Of a stretch of 64,000 bases of DNA, positions 24,304 to 35,784 are shown one piece after another. Origin of the DNA: Pleurotus djamor (taxonomy: Eukaryota > Basidiomycota > Agaricomycetes > Agaricales > Pleurotaceae); NCBI GenBank assembly GCA_029747585.1, contig JAPEVF010000098.1:48805-112804 (forward strand). Reading direction: 5' to 3'. Each line of letters begins with the position of its first letter. Within the stretch, counting starts at the first letter, position 1. The notes beneath the pieces were generated by a model. That model ran no database searches and was not told the origin of the DNA. It saw only the letters and a program-made list of their open reading frames with translations. The position numbers and the translations under genes were made by a program.

Positions 24304-25127
24304 ATGGGTGCCTACAAATACGTTGGGGAGCTCTACAAGAAAAAGCAGTCGGATGTCCTCCGTTTCTTGCTTCGTGTTCGGTAAGAAAATATCTTGTAGT
24401 TCGTTTGATTCTCAGAACATTAATGATGAATGTAGCTGCTGGGAATATCGCCAGCTAAATGTCATTCACCGTGCCTCTCGCCCATCTCGCCCCGACAAAG
24501 CCCGCCGTCTCGGATACAAAGCCAAACAAGGCTATGTTATCTATCGTATTCGTGTTCGCCGTGGAAACAGGAAGAAGCCTGTCCCCAAGGGTGCGTTGCT
24601 TGAAATGGCTACCTTGTGCGCTGGATGATCTCAATTTGTGACCAGGTGCTACCTATGGCAAGCCCGTCCGTCAAGGTGTTAACCACCTCAAGTACCAGCG
24701 TGGCTTGAGGAGCACAGCGGAGGAGCGTGTTGGGCGACGATGCGGAAATCTTCGTGTTCTCAACTCCTACTGGGTGAACCAAGACGGTGTCTACAAGTAC
24801 TTTGAAGTCATCTTGGTGGACCCCAACCACAAAGCCGTACGTCCAGTTCGTTTCGTTTCATGAGACGTCTTTCTAAACTGTAGCGCGTGAAGGTCCGTCG
24901 TGATCCCCGCATCAACTGGATCGCGAAGCCCGTCCACAAGCGCAGAGAAGCTCGTGGTCTCACCAGCATTGGCAAGCAGGTAAGACCCTTGAATTCTGGA
25001 ACACTCCCCCAGTTATTTACCCTACGACCAGAACCGTGGCTTGGGCAAGGGACATCGTCACAACCACACGCCGGCTCGTTCCACCTGGAAGAAGCACAAC
25101 ACTCTCAGCCTCCGCCGCTACCGATGA
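24304..25127 (+). CDS. rpl15: 60S ribosomal protein eL15 (RPL15)
   Basis: Structural protein of the large cytosolic ribosomal subunit. Exons give [20 protein letters not shown], then [107 protein letters not shown] and [20 protein letters not shown], ending LSLRRYR. This is the complete eL15 family at its usual length of about 204 residues. Introns interrupt after LRVR, within KGAT, after HKA and before NRGLGKG; intron-rich ribosomal protein genes are normal in basidiomycetes. The gene is strongly basic, as expected. Confidence 0.98.
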
Positions 25128-25349
25128 TCCTTCTTCCTCTCTGTCACTCGCTATATCATCATTGTTACCATGTCTTCGTATGCTTCATGACCCTTGCATC
25201 ATGTATGTATGCCATATGAGCAACCCAAAATACAACGTTTGCATCTCGCTCGATTGATTGTGTATTATCCGACACAATGACTTGGTTCGCAGCCATCAAC
25301 CAGTGAGACGGGCGCTAAAATGGGTATAACCCTGTTCCCAACCACCACC

Positions 25350-26991
25350 ATGGTCAGCTAGAGTTCTTCCTCGTCGCCTTTAACTGATTTTCAACTTGTT
25401 CGCTTAGACTTTCAAATTTACCACCGACTTGGAGGCTCTACGAAAGATTGACCAGGAAATTAGTGAACATGAAGCCATTGTTATCACGCTCAAGAAGCAC
25501 CGAAACACACGTATCGCTATCAACCAGCTTCCGATCGACATTCTCCGCCTCATATTTGTCTCTTTCAAGGAAGAGTGTCCTTACAGAATCCACAGCTCAT
25601 CAGCGGACTGGACGACCGTCCTGAGGGTCTGCTCTCATTGGCGAAATATAATCACCAGCACCCCACGTTTTTGGACATCCGTGAGCCTCGCCGATTTGCG
25701 CACTGTTCCAGCGACACTTCAATATTCCTGTGGGGTTCCACTACAAATATTTTGTCCGCTTGACGTGTATTATGCGTTGTTGAGCGACGTTTGGGATGCT
25801 TTGGAGACTGTACTACTGCGAAGCGATCGGCTTCAGACATTCATACTTGTCCTTTCCACCGACGATGCACGTGTCGAAAGGTTTACCACAACGCTCGGAA
25901 CTCGTCGCTTGCCTTGCCTTCATACAATGGAGCTACGCTCATCGGCTTTTTCCCGAGCGCTGCACCCCACTTTTCCTTGGACAAATTATCCGTCACTCCG
26001 TTTCCTCACACTGACAGACGTGATCATCGTATCCGATATCCCGGAATTTCCTACGCTGGTTAAACTCTCAATTTCAACCAACGAGTACTCCCCTTTCACC
26101 TGGATTCTAGCACTTCTCCACAAATCGCCAAATGTCGAGGAAGTCGATGTTGCGGGGGTTACGACATTGGATGCCTCGGATTTATTCCACCCTACACGCC
26201 CAACTTCTTTAATATCTCTCCCTAAACTGCGGAACATCGAGGTCTCTGTGAAGAGGGCCGCTGCAATTGAACTGTTTGATTACACCGACATCCCTAACTC
26301 TGCTCGAGTTGCTGTCAATCTTGCGACCCCCAGAGTTCGATCGAAAACCGAAAAGCTTGCCGTCCGCTCTGGTTTGAAGTCATTGTGCATCCGCTTGGCG
26401 AACCTATACTACGGGACATCGCTTGAAAGGATGGAAATCCTTATGAACGACAACGCATCCAATTGTGACCTTAATTGGTTCTCATCCTGCAGCGACGGCC
26501 CGCTCATTTCGGTGCATATTCTCACGAGATCTGTGAAGCTCTCTGAATACTTCCAATATTTCCAATCAAGACTCCCCATATTCGATGTCGCTGAACTCAC
26601 CATCGTCGATAATTCCACCTGTGGTACTTGGAAATCGTCAGATATCATCCCTTCCTTCCAGGATATCCGAGTTCTCAACTTCAAAGGCTGCACCGATATT
26701 ACACTGTTGCACGTGTTTACCTCAATTGGCAACGTAGACGTGAATGACGTACCCAATCGATCCCTTGAAGTCTTGTCTTTGGTCTCCGTCGACCTGAAAT
26801 CCTTTGACAAGGAGGGCTCCCCCAAGCATTCTGTTTGTGCAGCTTTCTTCGAGAGGCGTCGCCAAGTTGGAAAACCTATCCACAAGTTGACGATCAGGAA
26901 CTGTACAGTCTCTCCTCAGTGCGTAGATTCTTTTCGCGGGTGTGTTGAGGTGGATTGGGACGGCGTCCAAGACATGAAAAAGAATGCGTGA
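25350..26991 (+). CDS. F-box domain protein
   Basis: Substrate adaptor of SCF-type ubiquitin ligases, from the large Agaricomycete F-box family. A short coiled-coil lead (TDLEALRKIDQEISEHEAI, then a Lys/His/Arg stretch) is followed by the F-box: AINQLPIDILRLIFVSFKEE, then VLRVCSHWRNIITSTPRFW. The remaining roughly 400 residues show repeated leucine-rich strand/helix patterns (LRNIEV, LTIVDN, IRVLNFKGCTDITLLHVF) that look like a degenerate LRR array used for target binding. The start is inferred: the ATG at 25350 is followed at once by an intron (25353-25408, ending GCTTAG). This joins M to TFKFTTDLEAL, a common start in this family. Otherwise the 25409-26991 exon is a single open frame. The target is unknown. 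Confidence 0.85.
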
Positions 26992-27712
26992 TGTCAACGT
27001 GTTCTCGGCCACGCCTTCTATGTTATTTGAATCTTCCTTCTTCTGTCGCGCTATTCCTCTGAAGACCCGAATAAAACTCTCTATGATCCTCTTTTCCGTC
27101 CACGCTCTCTGCCAAACGCAAGCTAGCAATCATCGCAGAAGTGCACCGCTCAACACCCAAAGGATATTCAATACCTCAAATGAATAATCAACATACAATG
27201 CGATCAGTCTGGGGAGCAGTAAAAATTGGGGAGGCTTAAATCCATTATCATCTCCATCCAGTTCAATTAAACTTGCTCTGTATCTTTCGGGGGAAGGCCG
27301 GCTGATTCGTAATTCAGGCCCCCAAGTCCTCTAGTCCTCAGGCCTTTTGCTTTCTCCCTGGTGTGTGTATTACCGTATCATTCGAAAATCAGATGGGCTC
27401 AGTTCTTGGCTTGCGTTTTACCTAGCTCCTGCCCTCCATTGCTAGTAGTTCGCGATTGAGGGTTCCTCCTGAGCCACAGCGATTACTCCTGTCTCCTCCT
27501 GAAGGCGTCCACGTGTTACCTCCGGTTGAACTGTTCCCCCACCATCATGCCAGCATCTAGCTGCCCTTCGCTGCCTGGCCCATGGGGTCGTCTAAAGTAG
27601 CACTAAAGACGATCGGTGGTTTCCTTGAACCGAACTTTCAAGGGTACTCCACGCCGTGTCTATGGACGGTTTAGGAAAGCTAAGTTGGTGATTTCGCGTT
27701 TTCAACGGAACT

Positions 27713-27730
27713 TTCAGCTCTGCACGTTCG
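27713..27730 (+). repeat. Promoter element shared by ferritin-like genes 1 and 2 (copy a)
   Basis: TTCAGCTCTGCACGTTCG lies about 190 bases before the ATG of ferritin-like gene 1. The 18-mer at 30254-30271 before gene 2 differs at one base. Bases upstream are also alike (a TCG-rich stretch then TTTTC). It is either a shared regulator site or a leftover of the gene duplication. Confidence 0.55.
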
Positions 27731-27835
27731 GAACACTCGAAATGAGGCACCAATCGACAGACCGCAGACTACTCGACTTGAACGACTGAGTACGACGCTC
27801 TCTGTCTAGTAAATTTTCAAGGCTAAACGCGCAGC

Positions 27836-27843
27836 TATATAAG
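27836..27843 (+). promoter_or_regulatory. TATA box, ferritin-like gene 1
   Basis: TATATAAG, 77 bases before the start codon at 27920, at a usual distance for a fungal TATA promoter. Confidence 0.6.
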
Positions 27844-27919
27844 CTGTATCTAGACGTACGTCAAGTCAGAAGCATCCCCCTTCTACATACACATCTCAAG
27901 CTCAAGTGCTCATTTCAAC

Positions 27920-29379
27920 ATGTCAGGAAAGAACACACCAGGAACACCTTATGGAAACATCATCATCGGTCAGCACCCCACATGGCTTCCGAAATTTGGT
28001 TCGTTCGTCTTGCCCAAGCCAGACAAGATCCACGACGGTGTCGCCGTTATCTCGACCGTTGAAAACCTTCGCGAGCATCTTCAGCTCGCTCTTATGGTCG
28101 AGCTCAGTACCATACCCCTCTACCTGTATGGGGTATACTCAGTGGCTCCCGAGGACCCAACCTCTCGCGGCGTCATTTCATGTGAGTTTATTGGCCGTTA
28201 TTTTTAACACAGCTGACAGTATCTTCGCACTACAGCTGTCGTCGTCGAGGAGATGCTACACCTGGCTTTGGCTGGGAACACGCTGAAGGCTGTTGGCGGC
28301 AATCCGACCTTGTACCCTAAGAAGGGTTTGCTCGAGTATTGGCCTAAGTATCCCATGAACATGGCGGGGCATGCCGATCCTCCCGTCGTTCTTAATCTTT
28401 GCAAGCCAGACCGCAATCAGGTTCTTACCTACTTACATGTGAGGTCTTCCTTCTGAGTCCATAAAATCATTGCTGAAATCTGTTTCGGTAAGGTTGAACT
28501 GCCCCAGGCTGCTGGTGCTGCCCCCCAACCAAATCAATACAATACCCTCGGCCAATTTTACAAAGCTATCGAGGACGGTAAGTCACTTTCCTTGTAGTTT
28601 ATCTTATCGATGTGTACCAATACTGAAAATTTATCAAAGCCCTGGCTAATCTAACGCCCTCTGACCCGAATCTCTTCGACCCGGCGTCCGCAAAGTTCCA
28701 GTTTTCCTCGGACGATGGAATATATGACGAAGAAAAGTCAGGGGGCTTGGTACAAGTCGTTGATCTCGAAACAGCCATCAATGCTTTGCAAATTATCGTC
28801 GAACAGGGCGAAGGTCTCAACGGCTCTCCAGACGACCGTGATCCAAGCGAACTTGCCCACTTCTTCAAGTTCGTTGGGCTTCTGAACACACAACCAATTA
28901 CCATCAATACAATCAACAATCCCATAACATCCGAATACAAAGACGGAAATATAGCTGGAGTAAAGTCACATCCCTTTTTTGGATGTAGAAGCTCACTCTG
29001 ATGGTTTACTTAGGTTGCCAGTCTTTCTGATGCTACGTACTGTCTATTGCTCTTGACGCTGGAAGAATGCTGGAAGTTTCCTAACACCGGCGAGCACCGC
29101 AAACAGCTAGTCGGGAACGTATTCCCCATCATGACAGGCGCGCTCAAGCCATTATGCCAATGGCTTGTTACCCAGCCTCTGGGCGATGGAACCTTTTCCG
29201 GACCACCATTCAACTACTATCACTTCGAAGAAGGCGACCCCGTTCCCCAAGTTCAGGCAATTGCTAAGGAAGTGCTGCGATCTTTTGTAGGCGATGTGCC
29301 CCAAGGAATCAAGCTTGCTGTCCAAAAGATTTTGAAGCTTGAAGTCAAACTGAGTCCCATCAAACATTATCCAGCGTGA
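27920..29379 (+). CDS. Stand-alone ferritin-like protein (VioB N-terminal domain type), copy 1
   Basis: Matches the ferritin-like domain known from the N-terminus of bacterial VioB/RebD iminophenyl-pyruvate (chromopyrrolate) dimer synthases, here as a whole protein. Five exons. Residues 50-70 carry LREHLQLALMVELSTIPLYL with Glu52, His53 and Glu61. The next exon gives VVVEEMLHLALAGNTLKAVG with an ExxH pair (Glu93, His96). The second half has IIVEQGEG and ELAHFFKF (second ExxH). These repeated E/ExxH motifs fit a four-helix, metal-binding bundle. The C-terminal half continues with LLLTLEECWKFPNTGEHRKQ and PLGDGTFSGPPFNYYHFEEG. No signal peptide is seen, so it is probably cytosolic. The reaction is unknown; an oxidase or dimer-forming role on amino-acid-derived substrates is only an analogy. 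First of three tandem paralogs. Confidence 0.85.
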
Positions 29380-30253
29380 AGCTGCCCACCACATATATAG
29401 TTTGCCAGTCTTCAGAGGCATCGTGTGCTGTACTTAGTACTTAGAGGAAACGGATCTAAAGTTTCGGATCTATATCGTATTTCTCTCACAACACACAAAA
29501 AATCCCAAGATGTCGAGTTTTAGCAACCTGGCTCGAAAAGCACGGCGGAGTCACAAGAGCATGTCGTAGTATGAGCAGCAGAGGGAAAACCAGGTAAGAT
29601 TTTCACACTCTGAACGTCAACGCGTAAACCACAGGAGGTTTCGACTCAAGGTATGGCCGATGGGCGCTAAGATATGTTCAACTTCTTTCCTCCTTGTCGC
29701 ATTCTCTGATGCTGAATCTGTTCATCCCTTGTCTACTAAAGACGGGATCCTACCACCACCAAGCCCTTGTCTGCGGCGAAACGGAAATGAACTTCCACTA
29801 CTCAACCTGCGTTGGAGTCATCACGTCAACAACGATGCTGTCTTATCCTCTAGTGGCATACTCCCGAGTCCAGTCTGAACACAAGTCTGACTGTGTCAGA
29901 AGCTCACCATTATCGACCTATCGGCTCCTTGTTTCCCCAAGGAGCTTAGACCTCTTCCATAATTCTGGTGTCCTCTCATCATCACGCGGCTTTCGTACAT
30001 GTCGTACAACTGACGATCAGGACCAGGACACACACAAAATAGGAACGGGTGTAAATCAATAAAGTAGGTTCCCGTCTCGTGTTTGACCGGTACCTGTTGA
30101 CTATTGTGAACCTCCTGATAGGTCCGCACACCATCGGAGACATTTTCCTCCGACCCCTTCATCTCAGACTATAAGCTTTAGTCGCGCGCGATGCGTCTAT
30201 GTACGAAAGGTGGAGAAAACCAGGTCAGCGAAGTCGTGTTTTCGCCACAAACG

Positions 30254-30271
30254 TTCAGCTCTGGACGTTCG
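30254..30271 (+). repeat. Promoter element shared by ferritin-like genes 1 and 2 (copy b)
   Basis: TTCAGCTCTGGACGTTCG, 17 of 18 bases identical to 27713-27730, about 150 bases before the gene 2 ATG. I did not find an equally clear copy before gene 3. Confidence 0.55.
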
Positions 30272-30360
30272 TGAGAGAGTGGTATTTGTCCGCAAACCAT
30301 CCACTACCAATACTCGACCAAGATGTTTCCCAGATGACGTACTCCAGTCAAAGCTCGACC

Positions 30361-30368
30361 TATATAAG
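30361..30368 (+). promoter_or_regulatory. TATA box, ferritin-like gene 2
   Basis: TATATAAG, identical to the gene 1 box and 52 bases before the ATG at 30420. Confidence 0.6.
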
Positions 30369-30419
30369 CCTGAGTCACACCTATGTGTCTGGTGTCAGCA
30401 GAATTCATACCTATTCAAC

Positions 30420-31840
30420 ATGCCTGGAGAATCCTACGGAAACGTTGTCATTGGCGAGCATCCCACCTGGCTCCCGAGCTTCGGTTCGTTTGCCATGCCC
30501 AAGCCAGACAAAGTCGAAGGCGGCGTTGCCGTTATCGAGACTGTCGACAACCTACGCGAACATCTCCAGCTCGCACTCATGGTTGAGCTCAGCACCATCC
30601 CCCTCTACCTGTATGGATTATATTCCGTAGATCCCAAGGACACGACCTCCCGCGGAGTCATTTCGTGTAAGTGGAATACTCGACTACCTTGACCGTAGCT
30701 GACATTACTCCAGCCGTTGCCGTGCAGGAGATGTTACACCTCGTGTTGGCTGGAAACACATTGAAGGCCGTTGGCGGCAATCCGACCTTGTACCCTAAAA
30801 AGGGGGAGCTTGAGTATTGGCCCAAGTACCCCATGAATATGGCAGGCCATGCAAACCCGCCCGTAATACTGAATCTGCGCAAGCCGGACCGCAACCAAGT
30901 CCTTACCTATCTACATGTAAGTTCTTCTGCAAATGAATACGAATAATTCTACAATTCACTTCTCCAGGTTGAACTCCCCGAAGCTGCTGGTTCCACCCCC
31001 GAATCGGATCAGTATCATAGCCTGGGTCAATTCTACAAGGCGATCGAGGGTGGTGAGTTATTTTTTTCCGCACGATCCGTACCAGAACTGACGGAAATGA
31101 CCGAAGCCCTGGCAAATCTCCAACCTTCTAACCCCAATCTCATCGACCCCGCATCCGCCAAGTTCCAGTTTTCGTCCGACGATGGCATTTATTTCGACGA
31201 GAAATCAGGGGGCGTCGTACAAGTTGTTGACCTTAAATCCGCCATTGACGCCCTGGAAATTATCGTCGAACAGGGCGAAGGTACCAACGGTCAACCGGTT
31301 GACCGTGACCCGAACGAACTCGCTCACTTCTTCAAGTTCCTCACGCTGTTAAGCAAGCAACCTACAACCGTAAATACTGTCAGCAACCCCATAACTTCTG
31401 ACTATAAAGATCCAAAGATAGCCGCGGTAATATAACATCCCCAATGCTTAACTCCATTCTGATGATGCCCTTAGGTCGCCGGACTTTCCGATGCTACCTA
31501 CTGCTTGCTCCTGTTAACGCTCGAAGAATGCTGGAAGTATCCGAACACTGATGAACACCGTACGCGTCTGGTGGGGAACGTATTCCCTGTCATGACCGGT
31601 GCGCTCAAGCCTCTGTGCGAATGGCTTGTGACCCAGCCTCTTGGAGATGGCACCTTCGCCGGACCACCATTCAACTACTATCACTTTGACGAAGGAGACC
31701 CCGTTCCTCAAGTTCAAGCTCTGGCTAAGCAGGTTCAGGATATGTTCGGGAGTGATGTTCCCCAGGGAATCAAGAGCGCTGTCCAAAGTATCGCGGATCT
31801 ACAAGTCGAACTGAGTGCGATTACACACCATCCCGCGTAA
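30420..31840 (+). CDS. Stand-alone ferritin-like protein (VioB N-terminal domain type), copy 2
   Basis: Same architecture and the same four intron positions as copy 1, and alignable end to end: MPGESYGNVVIGEHPTWLPS, LREHLQLALMVELSTIPLYL, VAVQEMLHLVLAGNTLKAVG, NPTLYPKKGELEYWPKYPMN, EIIVEQGEGTNGQP, ELAHFFKFLTLL, GPPFNYYHFDEGDPVPQVQA, ending TQ-free in LSAITHHPA. Both ExxH motifs and the helix-1 Glu are kept, so it should bind metal like copy 1. It differs mainly in surface residues, consistent with a fairly recent tandem duplication under continued selection. The promoter shares an 18-base element and a TATATAAG box with copy 1, so the two are probably co-expressed (inference). Confidence 0.86.
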
Positions 31841-32335
31841 GTACTAGTTTTGCATAGGGGCTTCAGGGACTTCGTCGTCTTGTACTTCTAGGACATGTTT
31901 CCGCAGTCTTGTATCAATACACGCAATACACGCCGCCGAGTGATACGATCTTTGAAGCTGGCTCCCCTTGGATAAGAAAAACACCCTCGTTATAGTACCC
32001 GCGTGCACAAGGTCAGAAGATCGATGCAAGTTTCAATGTGTGGGGATTACTATTAGGGTCCATGTCGTTGCTGTCGATCGATGGGCACTGCCTTGGGCGA
32101 TATTGAATTTGCGGGGTACGTCAAGGGTGTATTCAGTCCATGTGGATTGTAATCAGAGGCTCACGATTGGCTAGAAATGCACCACGCCTTCGTGGATAAC
32201 GTTGGATGGCAATCCCCCACTCGCTTTCATATTCGTTTCCATTAGAACATGTCGTGGTATTATAAATCCAGAGCTCTGTTCGACATGTAAGTGCACCAAC
32301 CTCAATAACATTAGAACTTCTTCCTACTCCCCAAC
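31841..32335. other. Intergenic between ferritin-like genes 2 and 3
   Basis: About 500 bases. A TATAAA (32261-32266) lies 70 bases before the gene 3 start. No gene is recognised. Confidence 0.45.
32261..32266 (+). promoter_or_regulatory. TATA box, ferritin-like gene 3
   Basis: TATAAA in the context GTATTATAAATCC, 70 bases before the ATG at 32336. Confidence 0.5.
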
Positions 32336-33794
32336 ATGTCTGGAGAACGCTACGGGAATGTTGTTCTAGGTCAGCATCCTACCTGGTTGCCTAACTTTGG
32401 CACATTCGCTCTCCCTCAACCTGACCGGGTTGAGGATGGCGTCGCTATCATTGATACCGTCGAGAAGCTCCGTGAACATCTTCAACTCGCCATTATGGTC
32501 GAACTCAGCACCATCCCAACATATTTGTATGGTATGTACTCCGTCGATACGAGCAAAGACACAACCGGTTCCCGAGACGTTATATTCTGTGAGTTGTTTG
32601 CCTTTGTTGCGTGTCGTCGCACCCGACTCATACCCCGTTTTGAAAGCCGTTGTTATTCAAGAGATGTTACATCTTGTATTGGCGGGAAATGCTTTGAAGG
32701 CTGTAGGAGGAAACCCGACCCTCTACCCCAAGAAAGGGGACCTCGAATATTGGCCGAAATATCCTATGGACATGGCAGGGCACGCGAACCCTCCCGTAGT
32801 GCTCAATCTACGCAGGCCAGACCTCTCTCAAATTCTCTCATACCTTCACGTAAGAGCTTTTAATGTCTCAATTATCTGACTTAGCTACATCTTCCCTTCA
32901 GGTGGAACTACCCGAATCCGCTGGTGCAGCTCCAGAGCCAGACAAGTACCACAGTCTTGGGCAGTTCTACGAAGCGATTAAGGCATGTAAGTGCTCGGCT
33001 CATCAATGGACGAATCAGAATATTGATTTGAGCCACCTTGAAGCGATGAAGAAGCTTCTCCCTTCCCACCCCAGCCTCATCGACCCCACGTCCGTGAATT
33101 ACCAATTCTCACCCGACGATAAGGTCTATCGTACACGACCATCAGGAGGCATCATCCAAATCGTCGACTTTGACACGGCTTCTAAGGCGTTTGATATCAT
33201 TATTGAGCAAGGAGAGGGCGGTGGTCCAAATGGTGAAGAATTCGACGACGACCCCACCGAACTCGCGCATTTCTTCAAGTTCGCTACTTTGTTGCTCAAA
33301 CCGCCCTCGGTTATCAAAACAATTGACAACCCACGCACTCCCGATTATAAGGATCCGAAACTTGCTGCGGTGAGGACAACGTGTGTTCTATCTAGGGCGG
33401 TAATTGTTTTGCTGACGACATTCTCTAGGTAGCAGGCCTATCAGATGCTTGTTACTGCTTACTCTTGCTCACAATCGAGGGCTGCTGGAAGTATAACAAC
33501 ACGGATGATCGTCGCAAACGTCTTGTTTCCAGCATCTTTCCTATCATGACGGGGGCTTTGAAGCCGCTGTGTGAGTGGATCGTTACCCAGCCTCTTGGCG
33601 ATGGAACCTTCGCTGGTCCACCGTTCAACTACTACCACTTCGACGAAGGGGATCCGGTCCCCCAAATCCAATCCCTGGCTAAGAAGGTGCAGGGCCTGTT
33701 TGGCACCGACGTACCTAAGGCTATCACGGATGCAGCGACCAGCCTTGGAGGGCTTCAAGTTGAGATTCCTGATATCGTTCATCATGCAGCTTGA
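32336..33794 (+). CDS. Stand-alone ferritin-like protein (VioB N-terminal domain type), copy 3
   Basis: Third tandem copy and the most divergent of the three: MSGERYGNVVLGQHPTWLPN, LREHLQLAIMVELSTIPTYL, VVIQEMLHLVLAGNALKAVG, DIIIEQGEGGGPNGEEF, ELAHFFKFATLLLKPPSVIK, LTIEGCWKYNNTDDRRKRLV, GPPFNYYHFDEGDPVPQIQS. Introns fall at the same places. All putative metal-ligand Glu and His residues remain. Changes cluster in the loop after the first helix (TSKDTTGSRDVIF), in the central region, and in the C-terminal helix (ITDAATSLGGLQVEIPDI). This suggests some functional divergence while the metal site is conserved. No signal peptide. Confidence 0.86.
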
Positions 33795-34012
33795 TATCTG
33801 ATACCTTGTACTGTGATACTTTATACTTTCTCTCATACCGGGTGCACAAAAGCTAGCTGAATCATTGAATACTTGTAACAATAAGCGATTTTTGGTATTG
33901 TTCCGTCGAGTTCCAGGAGCATTAAAGGAGAATTGCACTCCCCTGTCGGGGCTGACAAAGGTCCCACCGCATTTGTTTCCTTCAGACTTCGACACGAATT
34001 TCTTTCTTCGTT

Positions 34013-35306
34013 ATGCCTAGAAGCCTTCGACATCACGATTCCCAGCCCCCCGAAGATGCATGGTCAGCTTCGGACGTTGCTGATGACGGCAATGAACTTG
34101 ACGACCATGTACAACTATCCAACATTCTGCGGACCGCTGAAGCTTCCCGACTTCGTCGTCGAGGAGCTATGCGGCACGCTCTTCCTCACCGAGCAATCAG
34201 CGTAATTGAAGCTATTTCCGCACCTGCCATCAGCGACCACGAGCGAGAACCACTCGGGACTGGCGCAGCTCACAGGAGGCGGTCGAACAGACATGCCCGT
34301 TCGTCCACACTTCCAAAGGGGATGGCCGACGAAGGTCATTTCTCCCTATTTTGCGGGGCCCCAAGCACCGCGCCGCTGTATGAACACGACAATACACCTT
34401 TTCAACCTCCACCGTTCCCTACATTTGCATCGGAACCTACGACAAGCAGACCCCCGCAGCGGACGAATGGCTGTGGGGCACTTCTCCACCTCCGCGGAAG
34501 CCCAAGAAATGACCAAGGGGTTTGGTTAGCGAAGGGATCTGCGACGGATTCCGTTGTGGGCATGGATAGTCAGTATTTTGATCGTCCTGCCATCGCGAAA
34601 GCCGTCCACAGTTCTTGTGGATGTATTCGAGAAGGCATAGGATGTTCGCTCTGGTAAGCTTCTGTTTACGCTGTCACTGTCAATCGTCTTCTCAACCCCT
34701 GGCTTCTAAAGTGGAAACCCACTAGGAACGAGGTACAAGCCGTGCCAATCTGCTGGCAATAGTATCCTCTCTTCGAGGAAACCATCAGGCAGCTCTTCAC
34801 CACAAGCCACGCCTGCCGCGTCACATCCCCATCCTGCTTACATCTACACCTTCTTCTCTACCGCCGTATCATCCTATCCGAAACACACATTCACTTCTAG
34901 AACTCCATCGATGGGCACCCCGTCGCCCGTGCCAATAATTTCTCGTCCGTCCTCCTCTCCGCCCGATACGGACGTTTATGCAGCAGATGCACCCGTGTTC
35001 GACCGGTTCATCACAGCATCTCCGCAGCCCGTGTCAGAGCCAGACGAGACGACGCACGAGGAGGAGGAGACTAGGTTCGCGTACTGGCGTGACACGATCG
35101 CAAGTTATCCATTTGTCATGGACGACGGAGACACTCCAACGGGGCCTGGGTCAGCTTCCCGTCAGCTCACATTACGCCCAGACCAGATTTTCATACCCCA
35201 CGAGGCGTTTGACCCGGATGGAGAGTTCTTGGACATGGACCCGCTGGACCCGTCTGTGTTGCCTGACTCCCAGGAGAAAGCCTTCGAACCCGCTCTATTC
35301 CCATAA
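34013..35306 (+). CDS. Hypothetical protein with conserved Cys motif (CGCIREGIGCSLCGNPLGT)
   Basis: Two exons: the first from ATG 34013, and the second after an intron ending TTCTAAAG at about 34711. The splice rebuilds CGCIREGIGCSLCGNPLGT followed by RYKPCQ. This is a cluster of five cysteines in CxC..C..C..C spacing, a short motif I associate with uncharacterised basidiomycete proteins; it might bind zinc. The N-terminal part is basic and disordered (RLRRRGAMRHALPHRA). The C-terminal part is acidic and Pro/Ser-rich (EPDETTHEEEETRFAYWRD, HEAFDPDGEFLDMDPLDPS). Acidic and disordered flanks around a putative Zn knuckle suggest a nuclear or ubiquitin-related protein, but no function can be assigned. 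Confidence 0.7.
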
Positions 35307-35639
35307 TACTTTCTGGACGTCACAGACTCGTCATGTTACCATCTCATATAATTTTTCCTCAATTTTTGTCTTGTCGTTAGCATCTACTCTTAGGACGTAC
35401 CATCTATGGTACCTTGTCGTGATATACCTTTTGCTATTTAGCTGTTTGTCTTTCACATTGTACCATACACACCCATGTCATTCTTCCGCCTAGAAGGGTT
35501 TTATACGTATCATCGCATTCACACCTCTAATTATCGAGCGCCCACATGAACTTTCTTTGAACCCGACCTCCACAATGTTGCCTCAGCCCTCGCTGATTTG
35601 CAGCTTCCGAGCTTGACAAGCCCACAGTCTTCGCTGAAT

Positions 35640-35664
35640 AAGTTGATCTTCTTCTCGGACGTTC
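35640..35664 (+). repeat. Imperfect 25-base direct repeat, unit 1
   Basis: Begins AAGTTGATCTTCTTCTCGG. A second unit lies at 35760-35784 with about three mismatches, exactly 120 bases on. Confidence 0.5.
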
Positions 35665-35759
35665 AAACGGGGAGGAAGGATGGTGACCATCTTTGCAAGG
35701 TGGTGTTTCGTGGCGATGTTGACTGGCTGAAGTTGATCAATTGCCAAGCCCATAGGGGT

Positions 35760-35784
35760 AAGTTGATCTTCCTCCTGGACGTTC
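35760..35784 (+). repeat. Imperfect 25-base direct repeat, unit 2
   Basis: Begins AAGTTGATCTTCCTCCTGG; partner of 35640-35664. Confidence 0.5.

Larger units (their letters stand above)
26992..27919. other. Intergenic, 5' of ferritin-like gene 1
   Basis: About 930 bases without a supported gene. The right part is the promoter of the first ferritin-like gene and contains a motif shared with copy 2 (27713-27730) and a TATA box (27836-27843). The left part holds nothing recognisable. Confidence 0.5.
29380..30419. other. Intergenic between ferritin-like genes 1 and 2
   Basis: About 1 kb. It contains a short GAAAACCAGGT match (near 29585 and 30216), suggesting that promoter sequence was copied with the genes, plus the gene 2 promoter. 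Small ORFs here have no coding character. Confidence 0.45.

Noticed and set aside
29660..30162. Overlapping ORFs between ferritin-like genes 1 and 2, as possible fourth degenerate copy
   Set aside because: Translations in all frames lack the EHLQLA, EMLH or LAHFFKF motifs, so they are not a remnant of the family.
35640..35784. Two repeat units as possible CRISPR or satellite
   Set aside because: Only two imperfect units and a eukaryotic genome; a small local duplication is enough.
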